This document shows positions 18,044 through 26,544 of a stretch of DNA of 64,000 bases, in pieces. The stretch spans positions 124,001-188,000 of the forward strand of contig NZ_FODY01000002.1 in NCBI RefSeq assembly GCF_900110485.1, read 5' to 3'. Origin of the DNA: Propionispora vibrioides. GTDB taxonomy: Bacteria > Bacillota > Negativicutes > Propionisporales > Propionisporaceae. The stretch's first letter is position 1. Each line of letters starts with the position of its first letter. The notes under the pieces are model-generated. The model saw only the letters and a list, made by a program, of their open reading frames with translations. It was not told the origin of the DNA and ran no database searches. The position numbers and the translations under genes are program-made.

Positions 18044-18888
18044 ACAATGGCGCTCAGTACGGCAATTAATCCTTCGCCGGTAGCCTTGGCTATCTGCCAG
18101 GGCTTGCCTGTGCAATCACCGGCGGCAAAAACACCGGGAATATTGGTCGACATGTCCCTGTTCACCTGGATGACCTCACCGTCCAAAGCCAAACCAGGCA
18201 GTACATTTTCCACCGGGTCGGACTGCCGTATGATGAAAATACCGCTGACCTTATGCTCCGCCTTATCGGTAACCAATTTTTCTACCTGCGTGTCACCCTC
18301 AATAAACCGCGGTCTGCCCGTCACAATCTTGACCTGGGACCGCAAAGCCGCCGGCTGTGGCCTGTACTGGGGGAGATAATACACATTGCGGCAGATCTCA
18401 CCAAGAAACTCGGCCTCCGGCTCTCCCTCACTGGTATAGGATATGACAGCCACGTCTTTATCCTTATAAAACATGCCGTCACAGGTTGCACAGTAGCTGA
18501 CGCCGCGCCCCAAAAAGCTTTTTTCCCCTTTAAACAGGGGCGTGCTCACCACGCCGGTAGCCAGAATGACCGTCCTCGCCTCATAGGTGTTAACCGGAGT
18601 CAGCAAAGTAAAGGCGTCGTCTCCCGGAAAAACAGTAACCACCTTTTCCTGGATCAAGGTGGGCTTCTGGGCCAGACAATGGGCCACGAACTGCTGCATC
18701 ATTCCCTGCCCGGTAATCTGTGGCATGCCCAGATAATTATCGACAATATGGGCTTTTTGCAATTTTTCACTGTGATTCAAGTGTTCAAACAAAGCAACCT
18801 GCTTGTTGCGAACCCTGCCGGTCAAGGCTGCCGACAGACCTGCCGGACCACCGCCGATGACAGCAATATCAAACCGTTGTGTATCCAT
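18019..18888 (-). CDS. Thioredoxin-reductase-like FAD/NAD(P)H oxidoreductase
   Basis: 289 residues. The FAD site VIGGGPAGLSAAL is at the N-terminus, the redox-active pair is CATC in SYCATCDGMFY (about residue 132), and the C-terminal FAD motif is FAAGDCTGKPWQI. The second dinucleotide fold (VAVISYTSEGEPEAEFL) lacks the standard GxGxxA, so the pyridine-nucleotide site is atypical, and a ferredoxin-dependent or other partner is possible. The ATG at 18886-18888 has AGGAGGAG; an upstream in-frame start does not. A classical partner thioredoxin is not adjacent. Confidence 0.8.
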   Translation of the reverse strand: MDTQRFDIAVIGGGPAGLSAALTGRVRNKQVALFEHLNHSEKLQKAHIVDNYLGMPQITGQGMMQQFVAHCLAQKPTLIQEKVVTVFPGDDAFTLLTPVNTYEARTVILATGVVSTPLFKGEKSFLGRGVSYCATCDGMFYKDKDVAVISYTSEGEPEAEFLGEICRNVYYLPQYRPQPAALRSQVKIVTGRPRFIEGDTQVEKLVTDKAEHKVSGIFIIRQSDPVENVLPGLALDGEVIQVNRDMSTNIPGVFAAGDCTGKPWQIAKATGEGLIAVLSAIVYLDKKPI

Positions 18889-18929
18889 AAACTCCTCCTG
18901 GTTTATCAATTTAATGTGGGGTGATTAAA

Positions 18930-19238
18930 GTGTCGGATTATAACCATATACTTACGCGCGTGGCCTGTTTTCCTGTATTCTACTTGTTTTTTGCCGCCGG
19001 AACAATTGGCGGCGGCCTGCTCGGCCTTGGCCTGGGCATTGTCAATTACGAAACCGTCGGCCTGCTTGGCGGCGCCTTCATCGGCCTGTTCATCGGACTA
19101 TTCCTTGGCCTATCCGCTCTAGTATTGGCCGTCATATTCAATCTGCTGGCCCCCTGCCTGGGCGGCATCCCGGTCAGTCTGGCACCACTCCCATCAAAAC
19201 AAGAACAGTCCGGCCAGGCTCACACCGACGATATCTAA
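18930..19238 (+). CDS. Small glycine-rich membrane protein, function unknown
   Basis: About 102 residues with two long hydrophobic stretches rich in Gly-Leu repeats (GTIGGGLLGLGLGIV and GLLGGAFIGLFIGLFLGL), able to form tightly packed helices. I do not recognise the family. The GTG at 18930 sits behind GGGGTGA; a GTG at 18921 is an alternative. It is divergent from the thioredoxin-reductase-like gene. Confidence 0.6.
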   Translation: MSDYNHILTRVACFPVFYLFFAAGTIGGGLLGLGLGIVNYETVGLLGGAFIGLFIGLFLGLSALVLAVIFNLLAPCLGGIPVSLAPLPSKQEQSGQAHTDDI

Positions 19239-19250
19239 TTTTAAGGCATT

Positions 19251-19406
19251 AGTACCTTATCAGCCTTAATCCAGTGGATACTGACGGTCTATGTCCCCCC
19301 TTCGTTATCGCCAGTCAGCATACTACCGGTATGCCTCCCTCCTCCGACTTGGGCTGTGAAACCTAGCCTCACCATGCTCCTACTGTTTTAAAACTGACAA
19401 GGTACT
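19251..19406. repeat. Dispersed inverted-repeat element, copy C (156 bp)
   Basis: Ends AGTACCTTATCAG (19251-19263) and CTGACAAGGTACT (19394-19406), 12 of 13 complementary. The interior (CTTCGTTATCGCC, CCTCCCTCCTCCGACTTGG) is only loosely like copies A and D and lacks the AAAAATC box, so membership is tentative. With the terminator and elements D and E it fills the 19239-19724 gap. Confidence 0.55.
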
Positions 19407-19488
19407 GGTTTTTTACCGCAATGAGAATTGTTCTTTATTACATATTATTTACGCAACACATCCCGTGAATCCTGCCGCTGCAAAAAAT

Positions 19489-19537
19489 AAAAAACTGCTA
19501 TAGTGAGAGTATATGCTCTTACTATAGCAGTTTTTTA
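19489..19537. terminator. Strong bidirectional terminator
   Basis: Stem CTGCTATAGTGAGAG/CTCTTACTATAGCAG (14 of 15 pairs) flanked by A5 and T6. It ends the iron-island operon on the minus strand and can also end the small plus-strand gene. Confidence 0.85.
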
Positions 19538-19667
19538 TTAGTGCTCCATCAACTCGGAAAGTACAATTCTTTACGGGTCCTTTTCCTTAAGACTTCGTTG
19601 TCGTCGGCTTACCTGCGAAAAATTGCCGCAAATTTAATTTTTACTTTCGAAGCTGTCCGAGCACTAA
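19538..19667. repeat. Dispersed inverted-repeat element, copy D (130 bp)
   Basis: Imperfect 26-base ends starting TTAGTGCTC at both sides. The interior has GTTGTCGTCGGCTTAC, shared with copies A/A', and GCGAAAAATTGCCGCAA at 19615-19631, a divergent core box. Confidence 0.65.
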
Positions 19668-19706
19668 GGCGTGTCTTCAATCATTCCGTTAGTTTGAAGA
19701 CACGCC
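19668..19706. repeat. Short palindrome E, apparently a collapsed element
   Basis: GGCGTGTCTTCAA and TTGAAGACACGCC are perfect complements separated by 13 bases. The sequence TCATTCCGTTA in the loop and the flanking CCTAG match the right end of element F at 29657-29688, so E looks like F with its interior deleted. It abuts element D. Confidence 0.6.
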
Positions 19707-19724
19707 CTAGTCACAGCTAATATT

Positions 19725-20219
19725 CTATTTCTTTGCTTCCAGCAGCGCCATTTTAGCCGCCTCAATAAATTGTTGATACGATATGGTCGCCCCGGAAATG
19801 GCATCTACCTTGGCCAGCTCCTGCACCTGCAGCAGTTGCTCCGCATAAGCGGTATTTGCCTTTACGGCAGTTTGCGCTTTCTGGTAAAAAGCCGGATTTT
19901 CAACCTTACCGTTGGTTTTTCCATAGTCGGCTCCCTTGAGTTTCCCCTCCGAATCGACACCGACATAGTTTACCGAAACAATTTTGTGATCTTTAATCGA
20001 AATGGCAATCCGGCCTTTTCCCATCGAATCATCGGACGAACTTTCCCCCGTATACGACCCGTCTTTCGCGTCGGATAAATCACAACAAGGCGCTTTCTTA
20101 GACGAAGCGGTGTCTTTCACGGCAACATCGGTGGCCGGTTGCTGCCCGCAGCCGGCTAAAAACTGCGCCGACAAGGTCCCGGCCAGCATCAGGAGGGTAT
20201 ATTTCTTATTCAGCTTCAT
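19725..20219 (-). CDS. FMN-binding-domain lipoprotein (predicted ApbE substrate)
   Basis: 164 residues. Signal peptide with lipobox LAGC (lipidated Cys 24), then a short linker with a vicinal cysteine pair (Cys 45-46), then an FMN_bind domain. Near the C-terminus DAISGATIS (residues 139-147) fits the ApbE flavinylation motif, with Ser 147 as the predicted FMN attachment site. It should sit on the outer face of the cytoplasmic membrane and carry electrons. It overlaps the ABC ATPase stop by four bases and is the last gene of the FTR1-P19 operon; apbE heads the adjacent operon. Its likely role, by inference, is redox chemistry on iron or on its partner permeases. Confidence 0.85.
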   Translation of the reverse strand: MKLNKKYTLLMLAGTLSAQFLAGCGQQPATDVAVKDTASSKKAPCCDLSDAKDGSYTGESSSDDSMGKGRIAISIKDHKIVSVNYVGVDSEGKLKGADYGKTNGKVENPAFYQKAQTAVKANTAYAEQLLQVQELAKVDAISGATISYQQFIEAAKMALLEAKK

Positions 20220-20887
20220 ACCGCCCGGTTCACCCCGCTTTTCACAATACGGCCATGGTCCATAATAATGGCCCGCTCCGCTTCGGCGCCGACTTCCGGC
20301 GCATGGGTAACAGTCAAAATCGTATGGCCTTCATCATGCAGTTCGTGAAAGATCTGCATAACCAGCTTTTCATTTGCCTCATCCAGATTACCTGTCGGCT
20401 CATCAGCCAGAATCAACACCGGATAATTGATCAGAGCGCGGGCAATGCATACCCGTTGCTGTTCGCCACCCGACAACTGGCTCGGCAGATGCGCGGCGCG
20501 GTCTTCCAGCCCGACCCGGGCTAGGGCGGCCAGCGCCTCCTTTTTGTCCGGTATGCTGTGATAGTACTGGGCAACCATAATATTTTCCACAGCCGTAAGA
20601 TAAGGAATCAGATGGAACTGTTGAAATACCATACCGATTTTATCACGACGCAGCGTAGTAAGCTGCCGGTGGCTAACCTCGGTCAGATCAACCCCATCCA
20701 GAATGACCGAGCCGGCTGTAGCTTTATCCATACAACCGATGATATTCATCAAGGTTGTTTTCCCTGAGCCGGAAGGCCCCATCACTGCCAGCCATTCTCC
20801 TTTTTCCACCGTCAGATCAACATTATTTACAGCCAATACTTTGCCGCCATAGGCCATTGACACATTTTTCAATTCCAATAAGCTCAT
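20216..20887 (-). CDS. ABC transporter ATPase, LolD/MacB type
   Basis: 223 residues. Walker A GPSGSGKTT, Q-loop, signature LSGGEQQR, Walker B VLILADEPTG and the H-loop VTHAP are all intact, so it should hydrolyse ATP. It drives the two FtsX-type permeases directly upstream. The equivalent in the Campylobacter jejuni P19 locus is Cj1663. The start follows AAGGAGG at 20887. LolD/MacB-type ATPases usually power mechanotransmission rather than solute channels. Confidence 0.93.
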   Translation of the reverse strand: MSLLELKNVSMAYGGKVLAVNNVDLTVEKGEWLAVMGPSGSGKTTLMNIIGCMDKATAGSVILDGVDLTEVSHRQLTTLRRDKIGMVFQQFHLIPYLTAVENIMVAQYYHSIPDKKEALAALARVGLEDRAAHLPSQLSGGEQQRVCIARALINYPVLILADEPTGNLDEANEKLVMQIFHELHDEGHTILTVTHAPEVGAEAERAIIMDHGRIVKSGVNRAV

Positions 20888-20898
20888 GAAAATCCTCC

Positions 20899-22032
20899 TT
20901 ATTCACCACGCAAAACAGTGGCTGGCTCAACATTTGTAGCAATGCGTACCGGCAAGAGACTGGCCGCTCCGGTTACGGCAATGGACAGCAAAACGGAAAG
21001 CACCGCAATGAGCGGCACAAAAGCAATCGGCCGGTTAAACACCTGCAAGCTGACGCTTTGGGCAAACAAATAACCGAGACCACTGCCAAGCAGCCCCCCG
21101 AACAGCCCCAACACACAGCCTTCACCGAGGAACTCCAAAATGATATGGCGGTTTTCCGCCCCCAGGGCTTTCTTCAAGCCGATTTCCTTGCGCCGTTCCG
21201 TAACAACAGCCATCATGGTCGTTGCCACACAAATCAACGTAAGCAGCAAAACAACCACTGTAACTAACAGCACCAGGGCCTGCAATTTACTTAAAACAGT
21301 TTCTTCCGAACTGGCAATTTGCTGGACAAGCTGCGGTTCCACGGCAGGAGTTTTTTGGCGAATCTCCTGCTGAATGCTTGCCAAACCGGCGCCGTCGGCA
21401 ACAACACTGAGTTGCACAAGACTAATTTGTTGCGGTTTTTGCAATAACTTTTGCAACAGGCCAAGCTCCATGAACGCAAATTGTTCTTCTTTGCCGCCCG
21501 TATGGACAATACCGGAAACAACCAGTTGCACTTCCGGCAATTCCGCTCCGCCATTTACAACAACGGTCTGGCCCGGTTTGATGCCCATCTGCTGAGCGAT
21601 TTCATCGCCAATCAGAATTTCCTGCTTGCCCGGTTCGGGCCAGGTCCCGTTGATCTGCCAATATGGGCTGACCTTTTGCAGCATCGAAAAATCAGTGCCT
21701 CCTGTAAAAACAGGTTTTTCGTTAATCTTTACCCGTTCATACAAAAAGGGGGCCATGCCGACAATTTCATAACCGTTCAACAGTTTGCCAACTTCCTGCA
21801 CCGTCGCCTCCGGCAATACCGTATGATCTTGCCCCGGCAATAGCAGCAGATTGGCCCCATAAGCCCGGAATTCCCGGCCCAGTTGCTGTGGGACTTCATT
21901 ATAAACGGTAATCATACCGGAAATAATCGTCGCTCCCACGGCAACGGCCAGCAGCGCAATCAGCATGCGGGAGCGCCGGCGCAGCAGTGCGTTAACAACC
22001 AAGATAGCGTACATCTTATACTTTTTAATCAT
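20899..22032 (-). CDS. FtsX/MacB-type permease, second of the pair
   Basis: 377 residues. One N-terminal membrane helix, a large extracytoplasmic MacB-type core (about residues 45-245) and three C-terminal helices, the standard type VII ABC topology. The cytoplasmic TERRKEIGLKKALGA motif is the coupling segment to the ATPase. It works with the preceding permease as a heterodimer and corresponds to one of Cj1661/Cj1662 in Campylobacter. Confidence 0.88.
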   Translation of the reverse strand: MIKKYKMYAILVVNALLRRRSRMLIALLAVAVGATIISGMITVYNEVPQQLGREFRAYGANLLLLPGQDHTVLPEATVQEVGKLLNGYEIVGMAPFLYERVKINEKPVFTGGTDFSMLQKVSPYWQINGTWPEPGKQEILIGDEIAQQMGIKPGQTVVVNGGAELPEVQLVVSGIVHTGGKEEQFAFMELGLLQKLLQKPQQISLVQLSVVADGAGLASIQQEIRQKTPAVEPQLVQQIASSEETVLSKLQALVLLVTVVVLLLTLICVATTMMAVVTERRKEIGLKKALGAENRHIILEFLGEGCVLGLFGGLLGSGLGYLFAQSVSLQVFNRPIAFVPLIAVLSVLLSIAVTGAASLLPVRIATNVEPATVLRGE

Positions 22033-22038
22033 TTCTCC

Positions 22039-23316
22039 TTACCTCCCGTGCAGTACAATAGCCGGACGCAAGGATAACAGCATGCGAATGGCCGGCAGAC
22101 TTCCCAATAACAGTACGAAGGCCATGAGCACGGCAATGATCGGAATTACGGCCAGATTCACCGCAATGCTTGAGCCGAATACGGTATGGCCGATAATTTG
22201 CGCAAACCCAAGTCCCATAAAATACCCCACTGTACCACCAATAATACCGGCAATAAAAATTTCCGTCAGTACCAACAGGACCACAGCCAGGTCTGTCGCT
22301 CCCATGGCCTTCAGTAGGCCAAGTTCGCGGCTCCGTTCCATAATATTGGCACTTACCAGATTGGAAACCCCCAGAGCCGAACTTAAAAGGCTTAACGCAG
22401 TAATGAGCAGCATCAGCAGTTGGGTCTTATCCAGAATCTTCCCTTCCGACTCGGCAATTTGCCGGACCGGATGAGCCACCGAATTCTTCACGACTTCCTC
22501 AATCTGAAAAGCAATGGAGCTTACATAGGCCGTACAATACCAGATTTCATATTCTTTTAACGACAGGCTTTTCGGGTTGGCGGCGGCTTTCCGGGCCAGC
22601 TCATTCTCCGGTGTGGTAACCGCACTGACTTCGATTTGATCGATTTTCCCCACTAAACCCGCAAGCTTCTGTACCAAAGCCAACGGCGCCAAGATCTCCT
22701 CTTCTTCCACGCCGCCACCGCTTACGATTCCGCTCACATGCAGCGCTTCCGTTTTGCCGTTTGCTTCATATAAGATATCGGTGCCAGGCTGAACACCCAG
22801 CTCTTTGGCCAGCTTTTGCCCAACCAATACTGAATTTTCCTGTTGCTCATCGGGCCACGCCCCATCAATTCTCCACCACGATTTTAAATATTTTTCTCCG
22901 GTCGAAATATATTCTCCCGTAGGTAACAGCATGCCATGGTCGAACCAGGTGCCATGAATGCTGACCTGGCGGCCATCTTGCAGCGCTAAGGAAGCGTTGA
23001 GCTGCGGCGCAAAGGCAACAATATTATTCGTCCAAAAAATCGTCTTAATCTTGCCGACATCGGCTTCCTCCAGATACTCCCGGTGCGCCGTTGTCGTATC
23101 CAGCCCATACACATCTTTCAGTACGGAAGAGTTCTTCGGCGTTACCGTAATATTCGCCCCATAGGCCTTCAATTCCTGATTTACTTTCTCACCCACATCG
23201 AACATAACATTCAACATGGCCGCAGCCAGCGATACGCCCAGTGCTACGGTAAGCGCCACCAGCAGCAGCCGGCGTCCCTGCCGTACGACGGCCCCTTTCA
23301 CCATTTGCCAGAACAA
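22039..23316 (-). CDS. FtsX/MacB-type permease, first of the pair
   Basis: 425 residues, same topology as its neighbour with a longer extracytoplasmic domain. ERSRELGLLKAMGAT is the coupling motif. The start is a TTG (23314-23316) behind GGAGAG. Six bases separate it from the next permease. Together with the ATPase it forms the ABC part of the P19/FTR1 iron system; the transported or mechanically coupled partner is unknown. Confidence 0.87.
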   Translation of the reverse strand: MFWQMVKGAVVRQGRRLLLVALTVALGVSLAAAMLNVMFDVGEKVNQELKAYGANITVTPKNSSVLKDVYGLDTTTAHREYLEEADVGKIKTIFWTNNIVAFAPQLNASLALQDGRQVSIHGTWFDHGMLLPTGEYISTGEKYLKSWWRIDGAWPDEQQENSVLVGQKLAKELGVQPGTDILYEANGKTEALHVSGIVSGGGVEEEEILAPLALVQKLAGLVGKIDQIEVSAVTTPENELARKAAANPKSLSLKEYEIWYCTAYVSSIAFQIEEVVKNSVAHPVRQIAESEGKILDKTQLLMLLITALSLLSSALGVSNLVSANIMERSRELGLLKAMGATDLAVVLLVLTEIFIAGIIGGTVGYFMGLGFAQIIGHTVFGSSIAVNLAVIPIIAVLMAFVLLLGSLPAIRMLLSLRPAIVLHGR

Positions 23317-23343
23317 ATCGTTTCACTCTCCTTTCACGCCGCC

Positions 23344-24606
23344 TTATCTAAAACGCTTGCGCTCCTGTTCAAGACTGGCTTGCGCGATGCTGATCCGGCC
23401 GTTATCCACTTTGTATTCAAGCGGAATCGGATTGCAGCCGCCGCGCATCCCGATAGTAGCCTTATTCATCATCACTTCGCATAATTTGCAGATAACCTGG
23501 CCATCCTTTTCATAGTAGCCGGTAGGACCGCATATTTCGCAGGCGTCCAGACCTACACCATAAGCCGAACCGCCCTTTTGAATGACGATGAACCGTACCA
23601 TCTCGCCGCCTGAGGCTTTATACACATAACGGTGCAAATGTCCGTCGCCGACTTCCGACAAGGGTACTTCCACCTTACCGTCAACCGCATTGATTGGCAG
23701 TGCCGGCACCAACTCCACCGTTTTATTGGCATACACGCTGCCGAAGCTGGAGGAAAACACCATAAAAGCTAAACAGAAAACGGTGGCGGTTCCCCAACGC
23801 AGTTTATGCTGCGCTTGCATGAGAATCTTGCGGTATTGAGCCGGATTGGCATCGGCCGGACGTTCCGGCTTCTTCTGTAAAAACAAGGTTAGAGGTACTA
23901 GCAACGTAACAAAGAACACGACAAAAATAAACCAGGACTGCCGGTCAATCAGCGGCGCCATAATTTGCATCAAGACACCGCCCGGCAAAAACTGACGGGC
24001 CATCAGAATCTGAGTTATAAAAATGATCTGCTGTAAAAGAATAGCTACCATTTGTACGGTAAATACAAACAGCAACCGGCGATAATATAATGCGGCTGCC
24101 GCCTGGTGTACCAGATAACCGACGAGCACCGCCAGGCCGATGCCACAAACAACTCCCAGCGATTTCATTAATACGGTCAGCGTAAAATAATCGCCCACCG
24201 CGGTAATGACAATATTTACCGGCAACAGCCAGATTTCCATCCCATGATACCAAAATAGAGCAATCACTACCGCTAAAATAGATACTTTCAGTTTTTTTTC
24301 TACCTGAACTGATTTCTCCTGATTTTTCCGAAAGAAAAGTGCTAATAAGCCAAGCTCGCCAAGGATGGCAATGCAAACAGCAATCCCTTCAAAAACTTCC
24401 CGGCTCACCGCATTACGTGTGCCGACCTTTACCGCAATAATAAAGACAGAACCCCAAAACCCCCACGAAAGAGCACGCCAGAAAATGTTTTTATACTCGG
24501 CAACCTTCATCCGCAAAAGAATGGCCAGTAAAATCCCCAGCGGCACAGCTAACGCAACACCCTGCTCCATCACCGGGATGAACTGTTGTAAAAAGGTTTG
24601 TATCAT
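23344..24606 (-). CDS. DUF2318 Fe-S membrane protein of the FTR1/P19 system
   Basis: 420 residues. About eight membrane helices, then an extracytoplasmic DUF2318 domain with C-x-x-C pairs CEIC and CKLC plus RGGCNPIP, consistent with a metal or Fe-S cluster. The Campylobacter homologue (Cj1660) belongs to the same iron-uptake locus. The ATG at 24604-24606 follows GGAAAGG. It is separated from the P19 gene by an internal terminator. Confidence 0.85.
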   Translation of the reverse strand: MIQTFLQQFIPVMEQGVALAVPLGILLAILLRMKVAEYKNIFWRALSWGFWGSVFIIAVKVGTRNAVSREVFEGIAVCIAILGELGLLALFFRKNQEKSVQVEKKLKVSILAVVIALFWYHGMEIWLLPVNIVITAVGDYFTLTVLMKSLGVVCGIGLAVLVGYLVHQAAAALYYRRLLFVFTVQMVAILLQQIIFITQILMARQFLPGGVLMQIMAPLIDRQSWFIFVVFFVTLLVPLTLFLQKKPERPADANPAQYRKILMQAQHKLRWGTATVFCLAFMVFSSSFGSVYANKTVELVPALPINAVDGKVEVPLSEVGDGHLHRYVYKASGGEMVRFIVIQKGGSAYGVGLDACEICGPTGYYEKDGQVICKLCEVMMNKATIGMRGGCNPIPLEYKVDNGRISIAQASLEQERKRFR

Positions 24607-24628
24607 AAACACTATTCCTTTCCATGAA

Positions 24629-24681
24629 AAAAGTCCTGTCCGCCAAAGGTCTGTTGAAACAAACCTTCGCCGGACAGGATA
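24629..24681 (-). terminator. Intra-operon terminator between P19 and DUF2318
   Basis: On the minus strand CCTGTCCGGCGAAGGT ... ACCTTTGGCGGACAGG folds into a long stem followed by ACTTTTTTC. Partial read-through would give more FTR1 and P19 than ABC components. Confidence 0.75.
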
Positions 24682-24704
24682 CTGATTTCTTCATTTATAC
24701 CCGT

Positions 24705-25259
24705 TTACCAATGTCTGGGCACATAGTTGAAGGTCCAGTGCATAACAACCGGTTTTTCCCAGAAACGGCCTTCCACACCGGTTTCTTTATCTACATGCAG
24801 ACCATAATTCATCCGTTGCGGGCTCTCAAAGGTAAATTCGCAATCATATGTACCGGCGCCCAGCATTTTGATATTTGCTCCATAGTGCGGGCCATCATCG
24901 GCATTCATCGGCATAAATACGCCTTCCAGCGTTTGTCCGGTTTCTTTCTTAGTCATTTTATAATGCACGGTCAGATAAGGAATCCACTCGCCAACACCAA
25001 AACCTGTATTATTGCCTTCAGTTGCATGAATATCTGTTTCCATGTGAATATCGGACTTATCAGGATCAAGCATCATGCCTGCCGGTTCCATTTGAATCGG
25101 TTGGAAGTAGACGAGAGCCACTTTAAAATGTTCATTCACCGCTTCCTTCTCATCCCCGATGGGATATTCCTGGAACCCGTCTGCCGAAACAATTCCGCTG
25201 AAGGAAAAGAACGTAGCAAAAGCTGCACAAATAGTAAGTAACATTTTTAACTTTTTCAT
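24705..25259 (-). CDS. P19-family periplasmic iron-transport protein
   Basis: 184 residues. Cleavable signal peptide (cut near SADG), then the P19/FetP beta-sandwich. Conserved metal ligands are visible: FQPIQMEP (Met), DIHMETDIHA (two His) and DDGPHYGANI (His), corresponding to the copper- and iron-binding residues of C. jejuni P19. It is thought to bind and oxidise or deliver iron to the FTR1 permease upstream in the operon. Start uncertain: TTG at 25265 has better spacing to AAGGAG, while the ATG at 25259 gives the cleaner signal peptide. Confidence 0.9.
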   Translation of the reverse strand: MKKLKMLLTICAAFATFFSFSGIVSADGFQEYPIGDEKEAVNEHFKVALVYFQPIQMEPAGMMLDPDKSDIHMETDIHATEGNNTGFGVGEWIPYLTVHYKMTKKETGQTLEGVFMPMNADDGPHYGANIKMLGAGTYDCEFTFESPQRMNYGLHVDKETGVEGRFWEKPVVMHWTFNYVPRHW

Positions 25260-25286
25260 AGTCAACCGATACACTCCTTTTTACGT

Positions 25287-26486
25287 TTAAATAGTTTTTT
25301 CCAAAGCTTTGCTTTGGTATTTTCTATAATAGACAGTACCTGCAGCAGCACATAACAGGAACACCTGAACCGCCAGGGTCTCATAGGTTGGATAAATCCC
25401 TAAAAGATCAATGCTCGGAATCGGAATTCCTTCCACAAGAGTCATGCTGACAATACCTCCTTCCTGCAATTCTCCAATGCCGCTGCCGGCAAAGCTTATA
25501 GCCAGGACGAACATAAAAATACTGGTGCCGATAAAAAACGGCCGTAAAGGAATCCGCAAAGTGCCATAACGGACAAGTGCGAAAATAATGGCTAAAGCCA
25601 CACAGCCGGCAAGGAAGCCCATCCAGATCATTTCCACATCGCCGGCGGCGCTATTAAACAGAGCCTGATAAAACAGTACCACTTCCGCCCCTTCCCGGTA
25701 GACCGCCAGAAAGGCGGCAAACCCGAGAGCCTTGGCCTTGCCACTGCTGAGTGAAGCCTTGACCATACCCTGAATATACGTGTCCCAGGCTTTGGCGTTC
25801 GTTTTTCCACCCATCCAAAAGCTAACCGACAGCAACACAGCCGCCGCCACCAACACGGTTATGCCCTCCATAATTTCCTGGTTAGCTCCCGCGCCAAACT
25901 CTTTAGTCAGTAAGTTAAACACGTAGGCGGTAACAAAGCTGGCGATGATCGCCGCAATGGAGGAGTTATAAACGGCATCAAGGTATTTAGCGTTGCCGGA
26001 TTTCTGCAAATAAGCGATAATCGCCGCCAATACCAAAATAGCCTCGATCCCCTCCCGGAGAAGGATTAGAAACGCCGGCCAGAAGGATGCCCAGCCGCCT
26101 TGCGAAGCATGGCCTTCCAAGCTTTTCACATCATCATTGATCATTCCCACCAATACATCATTCGCGGCATGCAGCGCGGCGCTGTCAGCGCCTTCATTCA
26201 TCATCTTTTTTATCCGGTAGAATTGATACTCTGTAAGATTTGCATTTTTCACCGCTACGGTAGTACGAATGGCTTTTTCCAAACCGTCTTTTTCGTAAAC
26301 TCCGTAGTAAGCATCATTGACAGTCTTTTTTGCTCCTTCCAGGTCACCGGCATCATACATTTGCAATGCCGCTTTCATAGTTTCCTGAACGTGTCCGGCT
26401 ACCTGTTCCCATTTGGGAGCTGCCTGAGCGGATGGCAGGATGGAGAAAAACAATAAAGCAAATAAAAGAATAATACCCTTTTTCAC
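25287..26486 (-). CDS. FTR1-family iron permease
   Basis: About 399 residues. A signal peptide and an extracytoplasmic helical domain (about residues 25-135) precede seven membrane helices. Both REGxE motifs that carry Fe(III) in the yeast Ftr1/EfeU family are intact: REGIEAILV and REGAEVVLF. The GTG at 26484-26486 is preferred over a GTG three codons upstream for ribosome-site spacing. It heads its operon directly behind a Fur-type box and is followed 27 bases later by P19. Equivalent to C. jejuni P20 and E. coli FetM. Confidence 0.92.
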   Translation of the reverse strand: MKKGIILLFALLFFSILPSAQAAPKWEQVAGHVQETMKAALQMYDAGDLEGAKKTVNDAYYGVYEKDGLEKAIRTTVAVKNANLTEYQFYRIKKMMNEGADSAALHAANDVLVGMINDDVKSLEGHASQGGWASFWPAFLILLREGIEAILVLAAIIAYLQKSGNAKYLDAVYNSSIAAIIASFVTAYVFNLLTKEFGAGANQEIMEGITVLVAAAVLLSVSFWMGGKTNAKAWDTYIQGMVKASLSSGKAKALGFAAFLAVYREGAEVVLFYQALFNSAAGDVEMIWMGFLAGCVALAIIFALVRYGTLRIPLRPFFIGTSIFMFVLAISFAGSGIGELQEGGIVSMTLVEGIPIPSIDLLGIYPTYETLAVQVFLLCAAAGTVYYRKYQSKALEKTI

Positions 26487-26511
26487 ACTACCCACAACCT
26501 TCTTTTTATAA

Positions 26512-26526
26512 TGATACTCATTATCA
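26512..26526 (-). promoter_or_regulatory. Fur-type box upstream of the FTR1 operon
   Basis: Minus strand TGATAATGAGTATCA, one base from the boxes before apbE and feoA and close to the 7-1-7 consensus. It lies about 25 bases before the FTR1 start. Confidence 0.75.
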
Positions 26527-26544
26527 GTATTTTTTTAAAAAAAA

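Noticed and set aside
18253..18924. Plus-strand open frame of 223 codons
   Set aside because: Antisense to the thioredoxin-reductase-like gene; the composition is that of a shadow frame.
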